From Glaciozyma antarctica PI12 (taxonomy: Eukaryota; Basidiomycota; Microbotryomycetes; Kriegeriales; Camptobasidiaceae): 64,000 nucleotides of DNA. The stretch is taken from contig KZ627154.1 of the NCBI GenBank assembly GCA_002917775.1, forward strand, positions 623,474 to 687,473, in the 5' to 3' direction. The notes beneath the pieces were generated by a model. The model did not search any database and was not told the origin of the DNA. It saw only the letters and a list, made by a program, of their open reading frames with translations. The translations under genes and the position numbers were made by a program. Every line of letters starts with the position of its first letter. Positions within the stretch are counted from its first letter, which is position 1. This document shows, piece after piece, positions 45,715 to 55,797 of the stretch.

Positions 45715-47214
45715 ATGGTCAACCCAGGCGCGTTACCAGTGCGTTACGTCTCCAGCGCGCTCCTCGCTGTGCATCGCCGCTGACCGTTGGCTCAACAGGG
45801 GTCGGATCTCGAGGAAGCCCTGAGCCGGTCTCTCGCGTCGTTCAAGCTACAAAGGTGCGCAGGGGTGATACTGCACTGAAGAGGAGCTGATCCAAAATCT
45901 CTACAGCTGGGGAGAAGCGGAGGAACACGCGTCGCGAGGGCTGGAGCTGATACCGGACGGCGGGGACGAGTCACCTGCTTGGAAGTTCTATTATCGGAGG
46001 GGAGCTGCTCGACGGGAGCTCGGTAGGACAAGAGAGGCGGAACAAGGTGCGAAACTGGTGGTCGGAGCACGCTCGAGGAGAGAGCTGATCAGTTGCTCCG
46101 ACAGACCTCCAAAGCTCCGTTGAGGCAGGAGCGGGACGTTCGGTCGCCAGGGAGCTGGCAGAGCTTCGCTACCTCCTCTCAACCTCTTCGACCCCATCTT
46201 CGTCTTTCCGCGCCCAGGCGATATCGAGCCCGGCGTCGACCTTTGATTCCCTCCACAGCGATTCTCCTCACGAAGGCCCCACCCCTCCCTTCTTCCTCAA
46301 CCCCTCCCTGGGCAAGCAGTCCGGTCTCTTCGCCAACCGCCCTCTCCATCGCGGCGAGCTTTTATCCGCCGAACCTCCCCTCTTCACCGTTCCCGACCTC
46401 AGCGCCGTCGTCTCGAAATCCGCAACCCTCTCTCCCTCCCACCTCACCACTTTCTACGCCCTCGCAAACGCTTTTACCGACCGCCATCGCGCCCTAGGAA
46501 CCTTTGAAACGAATGCTTTTGGGCTGGAGAACGGCGCCTCGGCAATCTTCCCCATCGCAGCGCGGTTCAACCATTCCTGCTCACCGAGCGCGAAGGCGAG
46601 CTGGAACGCTCCCTCGGGGTGTCTTCGCATCTTCGCATTGCGGGATATCGCCGTCGGAGAGGAGATCTTCACGTCGTACATAGGACGCAAGCAGCTGTAC
46701 GGAGCGACGCGTGAATCACGACGAGGTGTTCTGGAATTCGGCTGGAACTTCGCCTGCACATGCGTCGTATGCTCGCTCGAAGGCGATGAGAGGTGGGCGA
46801 GCGATAGGAGAAGGTTGAGGATTGCGGCGATTAAGGAGAGCTTACCGAGGTTGGAACCGGTCGATGCGGAGGCTCATCTTCGGGCGAGCGGGAGGGCGTT
46901 GAGGTTGCTCGAGGAGGAGGGGTATTGGATCGATAGCGAGGAGTTTGCGAGCCATGCGGCGAGCGTGTGTGCTTATCATTCGGATTGGAGCTCGGCGAGT
47001 AGGTGGGGGAAGCTCGACGTGGCAGGCGAGTAGGGATGAATATGGGGAGGATCATCCGGTGGCGGCGGGGATGAAGGAGCTCGCTGAGGAGCCGAGGCGG
47101 TTCGCACTTGCGGGAAAAGGAGCGCACTTGGATCTGGAGAAGGTGACGGAGGAGGCGTTGGGAAGGTGGGTGGCGATTTTGCGACGCAGAGAGAAGGAAG
47201 CTGATGAGGTTTGA
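45715..47214 (+). CDS. SET-domain protein with N-terminal TPR-like region (SMYD-type)
   Basis: Probable protein lysine methyltransferase. Exons 45715-45738, 45799-45854, 45907-46046 and 46105 onward. The first part has TPR-like helices (SWGEAEEHASRGLELIPD, FYYRRGAARRELGRTREAEQ). The SET core shows the pre-N region (GLFANRPLHRGELL), ARFNHSCSPSAKASW, DIAVGEEIFTSYI and the post-SET cysteines (FACTCVVCSLEGDE). No MYND insert is visible. Near 47018 the frame changes by one: KLTWQASRDEYGEDHPV continues the homology only if one base is removed. The downstream frame then ends at 47214. The substrate is unknown. Exon 1 is only 24 nt. Confidence 0.82.
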
Positions 47215-48158
47215 GCAGGCTCGAAAAGGGGACGACGCAGTCGGCGTGGTCGTTGCGGCTGGGCTTATTGGGATTTGGGAGCAGCGAGTAGAGCTTGCAA
47301 AGGCATCTTGGTGTTGAGCGGGCCAGAGAGAGCAGACTGCGGCCCTCCAGCAGCGAGAAGCTGGGTCTAAACGCCAGAACGCGAGCGGATAGGTTTGAGG
47401 AGAAGGGATGCGCATTCCAGAACGTCTTCAGCTCGCAGGTGTACGCATCCTTCAAGCACTGCTGCCGAGCAGCCACAGCGAGCCATCTCCCTCCCACCGC
47501 CTGAGCGTGAGGTCCACACTGCTTTGTCGTCCCCTCCCCCCGCCTTGCCCGCTGCAGATACGTCTTTGGAACAGGGACAGGCACGTCATCAGTATTGATT
47601 CTGGTTGCTCGAAGAGCGTTCAGTCCACGCAGTTAGCTCCCTCCCTCCTGGTGTGTCTCCCGCACGCCCGCCCACTGCTCCTCCTCCGCCGCCTTAGGCA
47701 CGAACAGACTGTATCCCCAGCAGCTGACAACATGGTACATGACACGAGGCTGCAGTTGGCGCCTTCGAGCGCGCGGAGGAGAGTCGAAGGCTGGTGGAGG
47801 AGCTGGCAAGACTGGTGGAGTCGAAGGCGCTGAGGCAGGTAGCGCGACGCGAAGGCTTGCGGGATCCTTTGCTGCTTGGGTCCTGAAAGGCTCTTCGTGA
47901 CCTGGCGTGAGGTTGAGTGGTTGGGAGGATGAAGAGAAGCGACCGCGCTGTTCCGCTCCTTCAGCTCTGCCACAACGCTCGACAGATCTGCTCGCAAGCT
48001 CCAAAGACTGCTTTGGCTACATTCTGCTCTTCTGAAGGTGCTTTGATCAGCAGCGCGAACACAGGAGCTGGGTACCCCGGTCTCACGAGCTCGTCTGGTG
48101 CGTCCCCCTCGACCCGTTCTCGCCGCCGACCCTGCTGACCCCAGACAGCTTCGCCAAG
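47215..48158. other. No confident gene
   Basis: Minus-strand stretches such as LRADLSSVVAELKERNSAV (about 47.9-48.0 kb) and a short ORF ending near 47633 look mildly coding but could not be joined into a supported gene. This may be the ASA1 upstream region. Confidence 0.35.
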
Positions 48159-49707
48159 ATGCTCTCCGTGTTCTCCAGTCTGCCGTCTGCCCAACCTGCA
48201 CCCTCGTACATCCTCCGAGGCCACACCGCGCAGCTCAGCATCCTCTCCTTCTCCCCGGACGGTCGGTCGCTCTACTCGGGGTACGCTCTCTCTCGTGCTC
48301 AAATGAACTTGGCTAACCCTTTGCAGAGACGTGGACGGCTGGGTGGCAGTCTGGAATCTGAGGACGTTCCGACCCCGGCTCTTCTGGCAAGCGCATGAAG
48401 CTGGACTGCTCAGTATCGAGCCTTGGGCCGATGGTATCCTCACGTGCGCTCCTCCCTTTCTCCATTAGCGCGTGCCGAGCTAACCAATCTTCAGACACGG
48501 ACGCGACAACCAGATCCACTACTTCCGCCTCCCCTCGACCACCCCTTCCATCTCTCGCACAGCTGCCACCGCAGTCCCAAGCCCCAAGGATCCAACACCC
48601 CTTGAACCTGCCTGGAGTCTCGACGTCAATGCTCTTGCGTACTGCAAGATGTCGCTTCTCCAGCTGCCGAGCGACGCAAACGGTGAACCGCAGGCTCTGG
48701 TGGCGGTACCGGCGCTCACGAAGGACGATCAGGTGCGTTCGCTTGTCCTCTTCGCAAGTCATTCTCGCCGTTGATGTATCTACAGTTCGACATCTTCCAT
48801 ATCCCTTCTCTCTCCCGCGTTCATCGATCTATAGGAGCCGACGCCTTCGCCATCAACTCCAAGACTGGTTCGTCCTTCCTCCCCACCCTCTCTCCCTCCT
48901 AACGCCCCACAGGCACCGCCATGGCCCTCTCCCTATTTCTCTCCCCTCCAATTAATTCCTCACCATTACCCGCTTTGCCTGAGGAAGGCACTCTCCACCT
49001 CCTGGCGGGGTACGAAGACGGCCGAGTCGCGCTCTTCCAATTCTCCGGCCCTCGATCAGCAGCTTTCGATCCTCCTACTTCTCACCGCGAAGAGGGGGAG
49101 AATTGGGAACTTTTATGGGAGGAAAAAGGTCATCGAGAAGCTCGTGCGTCTCCTCACTTCCTCCCTCGTGCGAAAGCTGACCCAAGATTCAAAGTGATGG
49201 CGATTCAGCTCGCCCCCGACGCCCAGACCGCATGGAGCGTCGCAGCAGATCACCATCTCTGCCGCTACCGCCTCTTCGACCCCGTACTTCCTCTCCTCCC
49301 TCTCGCGAACCCCGCTAAAAGAGCTCGCAGGAATCTCGAATGGACCGCTTTGACACGCCTGCTCCAGGTCGCGCAGCTATCGATATTCGCTCGGACGGGA
49401 AACTTGTCGGCATCGCAGGATGGGATGGAGAGTGAGTTTTTCCTCTCCTTTCGCGGAACGAGCTAACGAGAGTAGAGCGAGGTTGTACTCTGCGAAATCG
49501 GGCGCGCCGCTCGCGGTGCTTTCGTACCATCGATCGGGCGTGCATGCGTTGGCATTTGCTCCGCTGGTGGAGATTGCGGAGGGTGGGGAGGAGGAGGAGG
49601 AGGAGGAGGAGGAAGGGGGGAGAGCGTGGATGGCGGCGGGAGGGAAGGACGAGAGGATTAGCTTGTGGGAGGTGTATCCGCCGTCGAGGGAGGTTGTCAA
49701 AGTGTAA
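48159..49707 (+). CDS. ASA1: ASTRA-associated WD40 protein Asa1
   Basis: Asa1/GNB1L-type WD40 protein, linked to the ASTRA (Tra1/TTT chaperone) complex. Eight exons (48159-48280, 48327-48443, 48495-48732, 48786-48867, 48913-49143, 49195-49283, 49331-49431, 49476-49707) close exactly to 403 residues. Motifs: YILRGHTAQLSILSFSPDGR, LYSGDVDGWVAVWNL, ADGILTHGRDNQIHYFRL in blade 2, IDIRSDGKLVGIAGWDGEAR and the last blade AAGGKDERISLWEVYPPSRE. An acidic Glu run sits in the last blade loop. CTF8 starts 155 nt downstream on the same strand. Confidence 0.88.
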
Positions 49708-49862
49708 TTCGTGTGTTCTTGAGGGGTTTTTGAGAGGAGAGCGTCGAGAGCACCTCGGCAGAAACTCGAGCTGGCGGAGGACTTGGAGAATCTCGAGAGA
49801 CGCGACTTCGACGCGCCGGCGCCTTCCTTCCTCCTCCTCTCATCCTCCTCAACTCCGGAGCG

Positions 49863-50468
49863 ATGTACGCCCCCTCACCACCTTCCCCTGTGCTATACTG
49901 AGTCCCTCCTCCACAGGCGCCTCCCCCTGCGCCCCACTCCCGCCTTCTCCACCTCCCTCCTTCTCCCCGCTCCCACCTCCTCCGACCCCCCTCTCGCCTT
50001 CATAGACGACGAGCCCTTCCTTATCGAGCTTCAAGGGAGTCTCGAGATGCCCGGCGGGGGGGACGGAGGGAGAGTTGGGAGGTATGGACGGCGTGAGAGT
50101 TGGGAAGATGAACCTCGATGAACCGGTGCGTTGCCTTCTCTCTCGATGGTGTGAGGCGGGGCCTGATGAGTGTGTAGCATAAACCGATCCTTCAGATCGC
50201 GCATCATCGGTTGGAGGGGAAGCTGGTCACGCTTTCGGAGCCTTACGCCCTCCTACGAACGACGCCTGCGCCCGAGGAACCGGAGCCTAAACGCGCTCGA
50301 AGGTCCTCGCCACCGAACGGCGGGAGTTCGCCGGAGAAAGCGCGTGAGGAGGAGGTGGTGCGGGAACCGAGGATTGAGATTGTGGGACTTGTGAGGCGCA
50401 AGATCGTCTTCTCGAAACGACCTGAGCCGCTCATCACGCTCAGTTCGGACGCGGACATGGGAGCATAG
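49863..50468 (+). CDS. CTF8: Chromosome transmission fidelity protein 8 (RFC-Ctf18 complex)
   Basis: Ctf8 joins Ctf18-Dcc1 in the alternative clamp loader for sister-chromatid cohesion. Family blocks are FLIELQGSLE near the N-terminus, ILQIAHHRLEGKLVTLSEPY and the C-terminal IVGLVRRKIVFSKRPEPLI. The only ATG in the right frame is made by splicing: AT at 49863-49864, a 52-nt GTACGC...CCACAG intron (49865-49916), then G at 49917, giving MRLPLRPTPAF. The exon 49917-50125 has a run of seven G (50056-50062) where one base fewer is needed to reach GKMNLDEP before the next intron (50126-50177). The last exon is 50178-50468. It is convergent with the next gene, with 44 nt between stops. Confidence 0.85.
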
Positions 50469-50512
50469 CGAGGAGGGGAGGGAGGGACAAGAATGTAAAA
50501 TATGCATAACAC

Positions 50513-51747
50513 CTAAGGCAGTCCAAGCACGAACGGCTCCTTCTTCCCCAATGCCGCCTTCTTCGCTCCCCGCTCCTCCGTGCGCGCCACCCGCTTCGCA
50601 GAAGGCTTCTTGTCTTTTTTAGGCACGTAAGGCTTCCCGGAGATGACCTTGGGAGAGGCGGCGGGTGTAGGGGCGGGGAGAGGGTGGCCGGCGGCAGCGG
50701 CGGCTTCGCGAGCGAGCTTCTTTGCGGCTTGTCGGGCGTCGATCTCGGCTTGCGAAGGCTTGGGCTTCGTAGGCCTGCGTTATCATCGTTAGTTTCGTCC
50801 TGATCGCACGAGAGAGAGAAGCGCACCTGTCTACCACCGGCTTGGGTCCCTTGAGCAACGCCTTGCGTTCCTTCTTGCTCAACTCTCCTCCAGCCTCCTT
50901 CGTCGCCTTCTTCAACCTCGCAAACTTCTCCCTTCTCGCCACCCTCTTTGCCAGATCCTTCTTACTCCTCTCCTCCCTCTGCACCGCACGCAAACTTCTC
51001 CGCTCCATCGCCGCGAGGTTCTTAAGATCGTTCACCGTCGGGTTCACGAGCGCCTTGAGCTCCTCCAACGTTGGCTGAACCTTCTTCGGCGCTGCAGGGG
51101 GAGGGGAAGAGGGTGCCTTGCGCTTGGTAGAAGTGGAGGCGGGGGCAGGCGCTGAGGGACCGCCGAATTGGGTTTGGGCAGAGAGGCGCGCGAGGATGAT
51201 AGTGTCGAGTTGGGCGCTGATGGAGCGCGCGTCGACGGAGAGAGAAGAGGAGGGGAAGGAGGGGTCGAGGACGTGGGAGGTGAAGCGCTTTAAGCGGCGG
51301 GTGTGGTCCTGCGATTCGTTGCGTTAGCTTTGAGCTTTGGGAAGGTGCAAGAGGACGCGCCTTGGAGCCTAGGTGCACTTCAAGCATCTTCCCTGGCTTG
51401 AGAGCTTTGGAGGGGCAGACGACGCAGACGGGGATGATGTCGGTGCTCGCTAGGCCGCCGCTGTCGGGCAGGGCGATGGAGTTCTTGAGCGCCTCCTCCG
51501 CCGTAGGGTATCCCTGAGGCGGGGGCAGCAGCTCCTCCTCCTCCTCCTCCTCACTCTCCTCTCCCTCACTGCCCTCCTCCTCGTCCCCGCTCTCCTCGTC
51601 TCCAGACTCGTCCTCGCTCCCTGATTGTTCGGACGCAGAGTCTTCCTCCCCTTCTGAGGCCGAGTTGCCGGACGAGTCCTCATCGGAGAGTTGGAGCTCC
51701 TTGTTTGACTCTGCGAGCTTGCGCTGCTTCTGTACGTGGCGGAACAT
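50513..51747 (-). CDS. U1-type C2H2 zinc-finger protein, probably nucleolar
   Basis: Exons on the minus strand 51361-51747, 50827-51308 and 50513-50774 close to 376 residues. An acidic Ser/Glu/Asp N-terminal third is followed by CVVCPSKALKPGKMLEVHLG plus SKDHTRRLKRF, a C-x2-C-x12-H-x5-H finger of the U1/matrin type. A long Lys/Ala/Arg-rich C-terminal half follows (ERRSLRAVQREERSKKDLAK, ELSKKERKALLKGPKP). This build suits an rRNA-processing or ribosome-export factor, but that is inference. The first intron (51309-51360) has a GC donor (AAG|GCGCGT) with a normal CTAAC branch and CGCAG acceptor. The frame closes only with it. Confidence 0.8.
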
Positions 51748-52024
51748 TGCTAGAAAGGCGTCGGGTAGCGAGCAACAGAGAAATCTGCGCCGAGGAGGCA
51801 AAACAGACAGTGGACGAAACTCTTTCTGCCTCCTTGACGGCCTTGACCTTGAACTACTTCCTCTGCTCTTTCAGGAACCAAACAGGTCAGACGCTCAAGT
51901 CAGAGTAGGTACTCGCTGCAGAGGAGTAGGCTCAGGCTCACCTTGCTCTCCCCAACAGAACGCATCAGCGACGGCCTCTCCCCGCACTTCTTGCTCCGAA
52001 CCCCACTGCTTCGTCGCGCGCGGA

Positions 52025-53067
52025 ATGAACGACGACGTACACGCTGGCTCTTTAGCCACTCCTTCTCGCACCGCCGAGCTTGAGAGCATCCTCGCCAACC
52101 TTACCCCGACCATCTCTCCCTCCGCCGCCTCCTGCCTTCGTCATCTCGCCGCCTTCTCCGCTGCACCAGCCGAGATCGAGTGCGTCCAAATCTCCATCCA
52201 CATCACGACTAACGAGCCCTCGCAGCTTTCCGAAGCCCAAGATGGCCGGAGTCCTCGTCCTCCTCCACATTAATCCTGTCGGCGACCTCTCCGTCACTCT
52301 CACAACGCGTTCAATGCGACTACGTTCTCACCCCGGCGATACCGCCCTCCCAGGAGGCCGCTACGAGTCCACCGATCCCTCTATCGAATACACTGCCGTA
52401 CGTCCCTCCCCCCTCCTCACAATCCCTCTAACACCCCCCACAGCTCCGCGAAGCGAACGAGGAAATCTCCCTCCCCCTCCTTCCCTCCTCAACCTTATTC
52501 CACCTCACCACCCTCCCAGCCTTCACCTCCCGAACTCTCCTCGTCGTCATTCCAGCCCTCTACCTCCTCACCACCCCCCTCCCATCCCTCATCGCCAACC
52601 CAGACGAAGTGGACGCCATCTTTCACCTCCCCCTTCGTTCCTTCCTAGGCCTCGACGCCGAAGGACTTCGACATGCGTACGAAGACTTCGTTTGGCTGGA
52701 AGAGCGGAAGTATCGATTGCACCATTTCTCGAACGAGGAGATCCCGTCGCCGGTGACGGGGTTGACAGCTGATATCCTCATCTCTACTGCGCTGTTGGGG
52801 TATTATGGGCTTAATGAGGAGGAGGAGGAGCTGGAGGCGGGGGCTGGAGCCGGGGTGGGGTCGGGATCGAGGTTCGGGTCGGGGGAGGGAGCGGTTGGGA
52901 GGGAGGGAGCGGTTGGGAGGGAGGGAGCGGTTGGGAGGGAGGGAGGAGCGAGATTGGGGTTCGGGAGAAGGGCGGAGGGGCAGATGAGTTGGAAGGAGAT
53001 TGTTAGAACGGCGTTGGGGATGGAGGGGGTGCAGGGGCTTAGGGATAAGAGGAGTAGTAGGACGTAG
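52025..53067 (+). CDS. PCD1: Nudix hydrolase, coenzyme A diphosphatase-like
   Basis: CoA-diphosphatase-type Nudix enzyme. Exons 52025-52179, 52226-52397 and 52444-53067 close to 316 residues. The CoA-specific motif LTTRSMRLRSHPGDTALPGG precedes the Nudix box, which keeps the catalytic LREANEEI but has Ser where the box usually has Gly (EEISLP). The family core continues with LLVVIPALYLL and VDAIFHLPLRSFL. Near the C-terminus a Glu run and a three-unit GAVGRE repeat lie in a low-complexity tail. The protein ends in SSRT, not a usual PTS1, so peroxisomal targeting is not evident. Confidence 0.85.
52885..52938 (+). repeat. 18-bp tandem repeat x3 inside the Nudix gene
   Basis: Three near-perfect copies of an 18-bp unit encode GAVGRE repeats in the low-complexity C-terminal tail. 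In-frame length variation between strains is likely. Confidence 0.8.
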
Positions 53068-54774
53068 AGGTGGGAGAATGGGAGGGGGAGGCGCGGCGGA
53101 GGGAGGCGAATAGAATGACATTGCATCGAGGTGACTACGCGGAGTTACCAGATGGTGAGAGAGTGGAGCGGGAGAGTCGAGGGGTAGCTGGCGCGGATGA
53201 TGCGAAGGTGTATCGTTTAAACTCCTCCTCTCCTCCTCCTGCAACTTGCGCTCGTAATCAGCCATCATCCTCTTCGCAAGCCAAATGAGCGACTCACTCC
53301 ACCCAATCTTTCGCGGATCCCCACCACCGCCTTCGCATCTTCGAGCCCTCGCACAATCGGTCCTTCGGCGATGCACGAGTGGTGACTTTTGAGTGGCGGG
53401 AACGAAGGGAGGTGCTCGCGGTACGGGTACGGCCTTGCCTGCGGTTATTGCCTGCGGTTGAGCTGTAGAACAAGAGGAGAGTTTGAAGATCTGCGAGGAT
53501 TCGTCAGCTTGGGGTCGATGGAGAGCAGGAGATGGGACGTCGAAGGACTCGGACTTGGATTTTGTACCTGAGGTAGTGCGCAATGGGTAAGCGTTNGGGT
53601 TAAGATTTAGTATTTTATAGATTTTTCGGGGTTCTTCTTTTCGGATCTCTCGAGTTTTTTGGGACTCAACCAATTCACCGTCGTCGTGCTCCATTCCCTC
53701 CGATTTTGATCTATGCATCGACATTGGAGTTTGAAGATCTCCAAGGGTTCGTCTTCTTGGGTTCATTGATGATCAGGAGATGGGACGTCGAAGGAGGGAG
53801 ACTCGGAGTTGGAGGGAGACGACGTACCTGCGAGAGCGGGCAGAGGGAAAGCGCTGGATCCGAGCTCGAACGTTGAAGATCCAGCTTCACAGCTCCCTCA
53901 CATTCTTTGGAACTCCCCCAATTCCCCACCATCGAGCTCCACGCCCTCGAGAACCAGCGACCGCGTCGACCTTGGCAAGCGAAGAGCTCGCGAGGTCCGC
54001 CTTCAGCTCCCGCTTTCTGATTCCCTCCTCCTGCCTCCTTCCAAGTCATTTAGCGAGCTGTGGTCGTCCGGGCTTCGTCGAACGGGGAGAGGACGGAGGC
54101 GAAGCGAGCTGCTCGGCGAGAGATCCTCGTCGTCCGAGTCACTCGCGACTGAAAAAAGAAAAAATGAGCTTGGGGAGAAAGATCCCTTGCTCGTCGTCCG
54201 CAGTTAAGACGCAGAGGTCGACCGGGGAGGAGCGGTGGCCTAGCGGAGAGGGGACGAGCGACCTGCGTGGGAGTTGCGTCAGCTGTCGAGCTCCAAAGCC
54301 CTCCACGCGCGTACTCTGGGGCGTTCCTGGCAGTCAGTAGAGCTGGTCGGGCTTGCAGACGAGCCTGGCGCTTGGTCGAGGTGAGGGGAGGAGGGCAACC
54401 CAGCAGACGGACCTCGCGTACTCGCGTCGACAAGGCGGCTCCTCTCTTGACCTTGAACGGTCACCTCGCGCTCAGGACTCTTGCTACGCTCGCTCGCCTG
54501 CTGCTCAGGACCAGGAGCAAGCTCGTACTTAGCAGGTGAGTCTGTTCTCATGCGTTGGGGCGGCTCGTTGAGGCTGGTGACTGACCCTTCCTACTATTCG
54601 AAGGATCTACTCGTTGCGTCGTCCTCAACCTCAGACCAGACGCCATTCAGCACCGCTCTACTAGGTAAGCTCATGCCGCGCTTGCCACTTTGCCCTCTTG
54701 CAGCTGGCCGCCACGAAGCAGAGGCGCTGACCCCGCTCTCTCTCCTCAGCTCCTCCCAACTCTCATCGCTCAGG
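53068..54774. other. Gene-poor stretch with local duplication and an N base
   Basis: Minus-strand reading suggests exon-like pieces (SLIWLAKRMMADYERKLQEE at about 53.23-53.30 kb, then KSKSESFDVPSPALHRPQ and a related piece 248 bp further on), but no start, stop or splice path could be settled. An undetermined base sits at 53596. The right half (54.0-54.7 kb) probably includes upstream sequence of the F-box gene. Confidence 0.35.
53481..53975 (-). repeat. Imperfect tandem duplication, period about 248 bp
   Basis: The segment beginning GTTTGAAGATCT at 53481 recurs at 53729, sharing AGGAGATGGGACGTCGAAGG and, further on, related text around a TACCTG. Both copies end in a related AACTC/CAATTC-rich part before a GAGCTCCA/GTGCTCCA-like string. 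A third, short echo (GTTGAAGATC) starts at about 53872. The duplication may be of one exon of a minus-strand gene. Confidence 0.6.
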
Positions 54775-55797
54775 ATGGCCACCACCCTCCCTGAAGAAAC
54801 TCTCGCCCATATCCTCTCCCTCGCTCGCTTCAGGGAACCCCCTCGCCGAGGAATCGACGTCGACCGGTCGCACTACGAGACTCTCAGGGCGGCCTCGCTC
54901 GTCTGTCGCGCCTGGCGCTTCACAGCTCAATCCCTCCTCTGGAAGCGCGTGATGCTGGGTGAGAAGCCGGAGCAGATCGAGACGTGGCGCAAGGTGTCGA
55001 CGCTTCTCCCAACGACGACTCTACCTGTACTCGCCGCGCTTGTACGGCGGCTACGTCCCTCTCTACAAGCCTCCCCCTCTCGCGGTGCCTCTCGCGAAGA
55101 AGGTTCTCGCAGCATGTCATGGAGTGACCGAGTTGGGCTTGGGTAGTTTTCTGGAGCTGCCGAAGAACATTCTCGCTGGGAGGAACCTCTCGAATGAGCT
55201 TTGAGCGGTCCTGGAGGGGTCTCAGCTGACGTTCTTCTCCAGCCGTGAGGCAGCTCACCCTCTTCAACAACTTACTCTACCGTCCTATCTCGACCAAGTT
55301 CTCCCTCACCTCTCTCACTCTCGACAACTCGTACTTTGGAGACGGCGTTCTCTCCGCGCTGATTGAGCAATCTCGCTCGACGCTGGTCTCCCTCGTCGTG
55401 AGGCCTCCAACTGACTGGGCTCGCACCGACGCGAAACGTCTCACCGATCAGCTTGTCGCCACCGGACTCGCGCGGAACCTCAAGGAGCTCTACGTCGGCA
55501 TCATCGAGCTCCAACCTTTCGTCGAGGCGTGCACCTCGCTCGAGCTGATAGGGATCCAGGACCAGCTCTTCCGCGAAGCGTTCATGTGGAGCCTTCCAAA
55601 GTCGCTCAAGAGGGTGGAGTCCGGCTGGGAACAGATCGGCTCGCCTTGGCGAGCTGAACGAGGCGAACTTTCGCTCCCGGTGCGTGCGAAGCTGGAGAAG
55701 ATGCAGGGGCAGGGAATCGTTTTCGCTGCATGGGAGGTACGTCTATTTCTCTTTGCTCAGGTTTGATCCCAAGCTGACGTTCCGTGAGCAGCATTGA
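54775..55797 (+). CDS. F-box/LRR-type protein
   Basis: The N-terminus (LPEETLAHILSLARF, then LRAASLVCRAWRFTAQSLLW) is an F-box-like start. Leucine-rich parts follow (VTELGLGSFLELPKNIL, VRQLTLFNNLLYRP, LTSLTLDNSYFGDG, LKELYVGIIELQPF). Near 55004 the frame shifts by one, from WRKVSTLL to RRLYLYSPRLYGGYVPLYKP. The intron at 55194-55242 closes NLS|TVRQL only with an ATGAGC donor in place of GTGAGC. The last intron (55737-55791) is canonical and the stop is at 55795-55797. It is the third F-box/LRR-type gene in the window, with two apparent lesions. Either the assembly is imperfect here or the gene is decaying. Confidence 0.65.

Noticed and set aside
48159-48443. Minus-strand frame opposite ASA1 exons (ALLIKAPSEEQNVAK)
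   Set aside because: Antisense to well-supported WD40 exons. No start or splice path was found.
52645-53766. 373-codon minus-strand frame across the Nudix gene
   Set aside because: Most of it is antisense to the well-supported PCD1-like exon 3 and it crosses an N base. Only its upstream part may be real and is noted under the gene-poor stretch.
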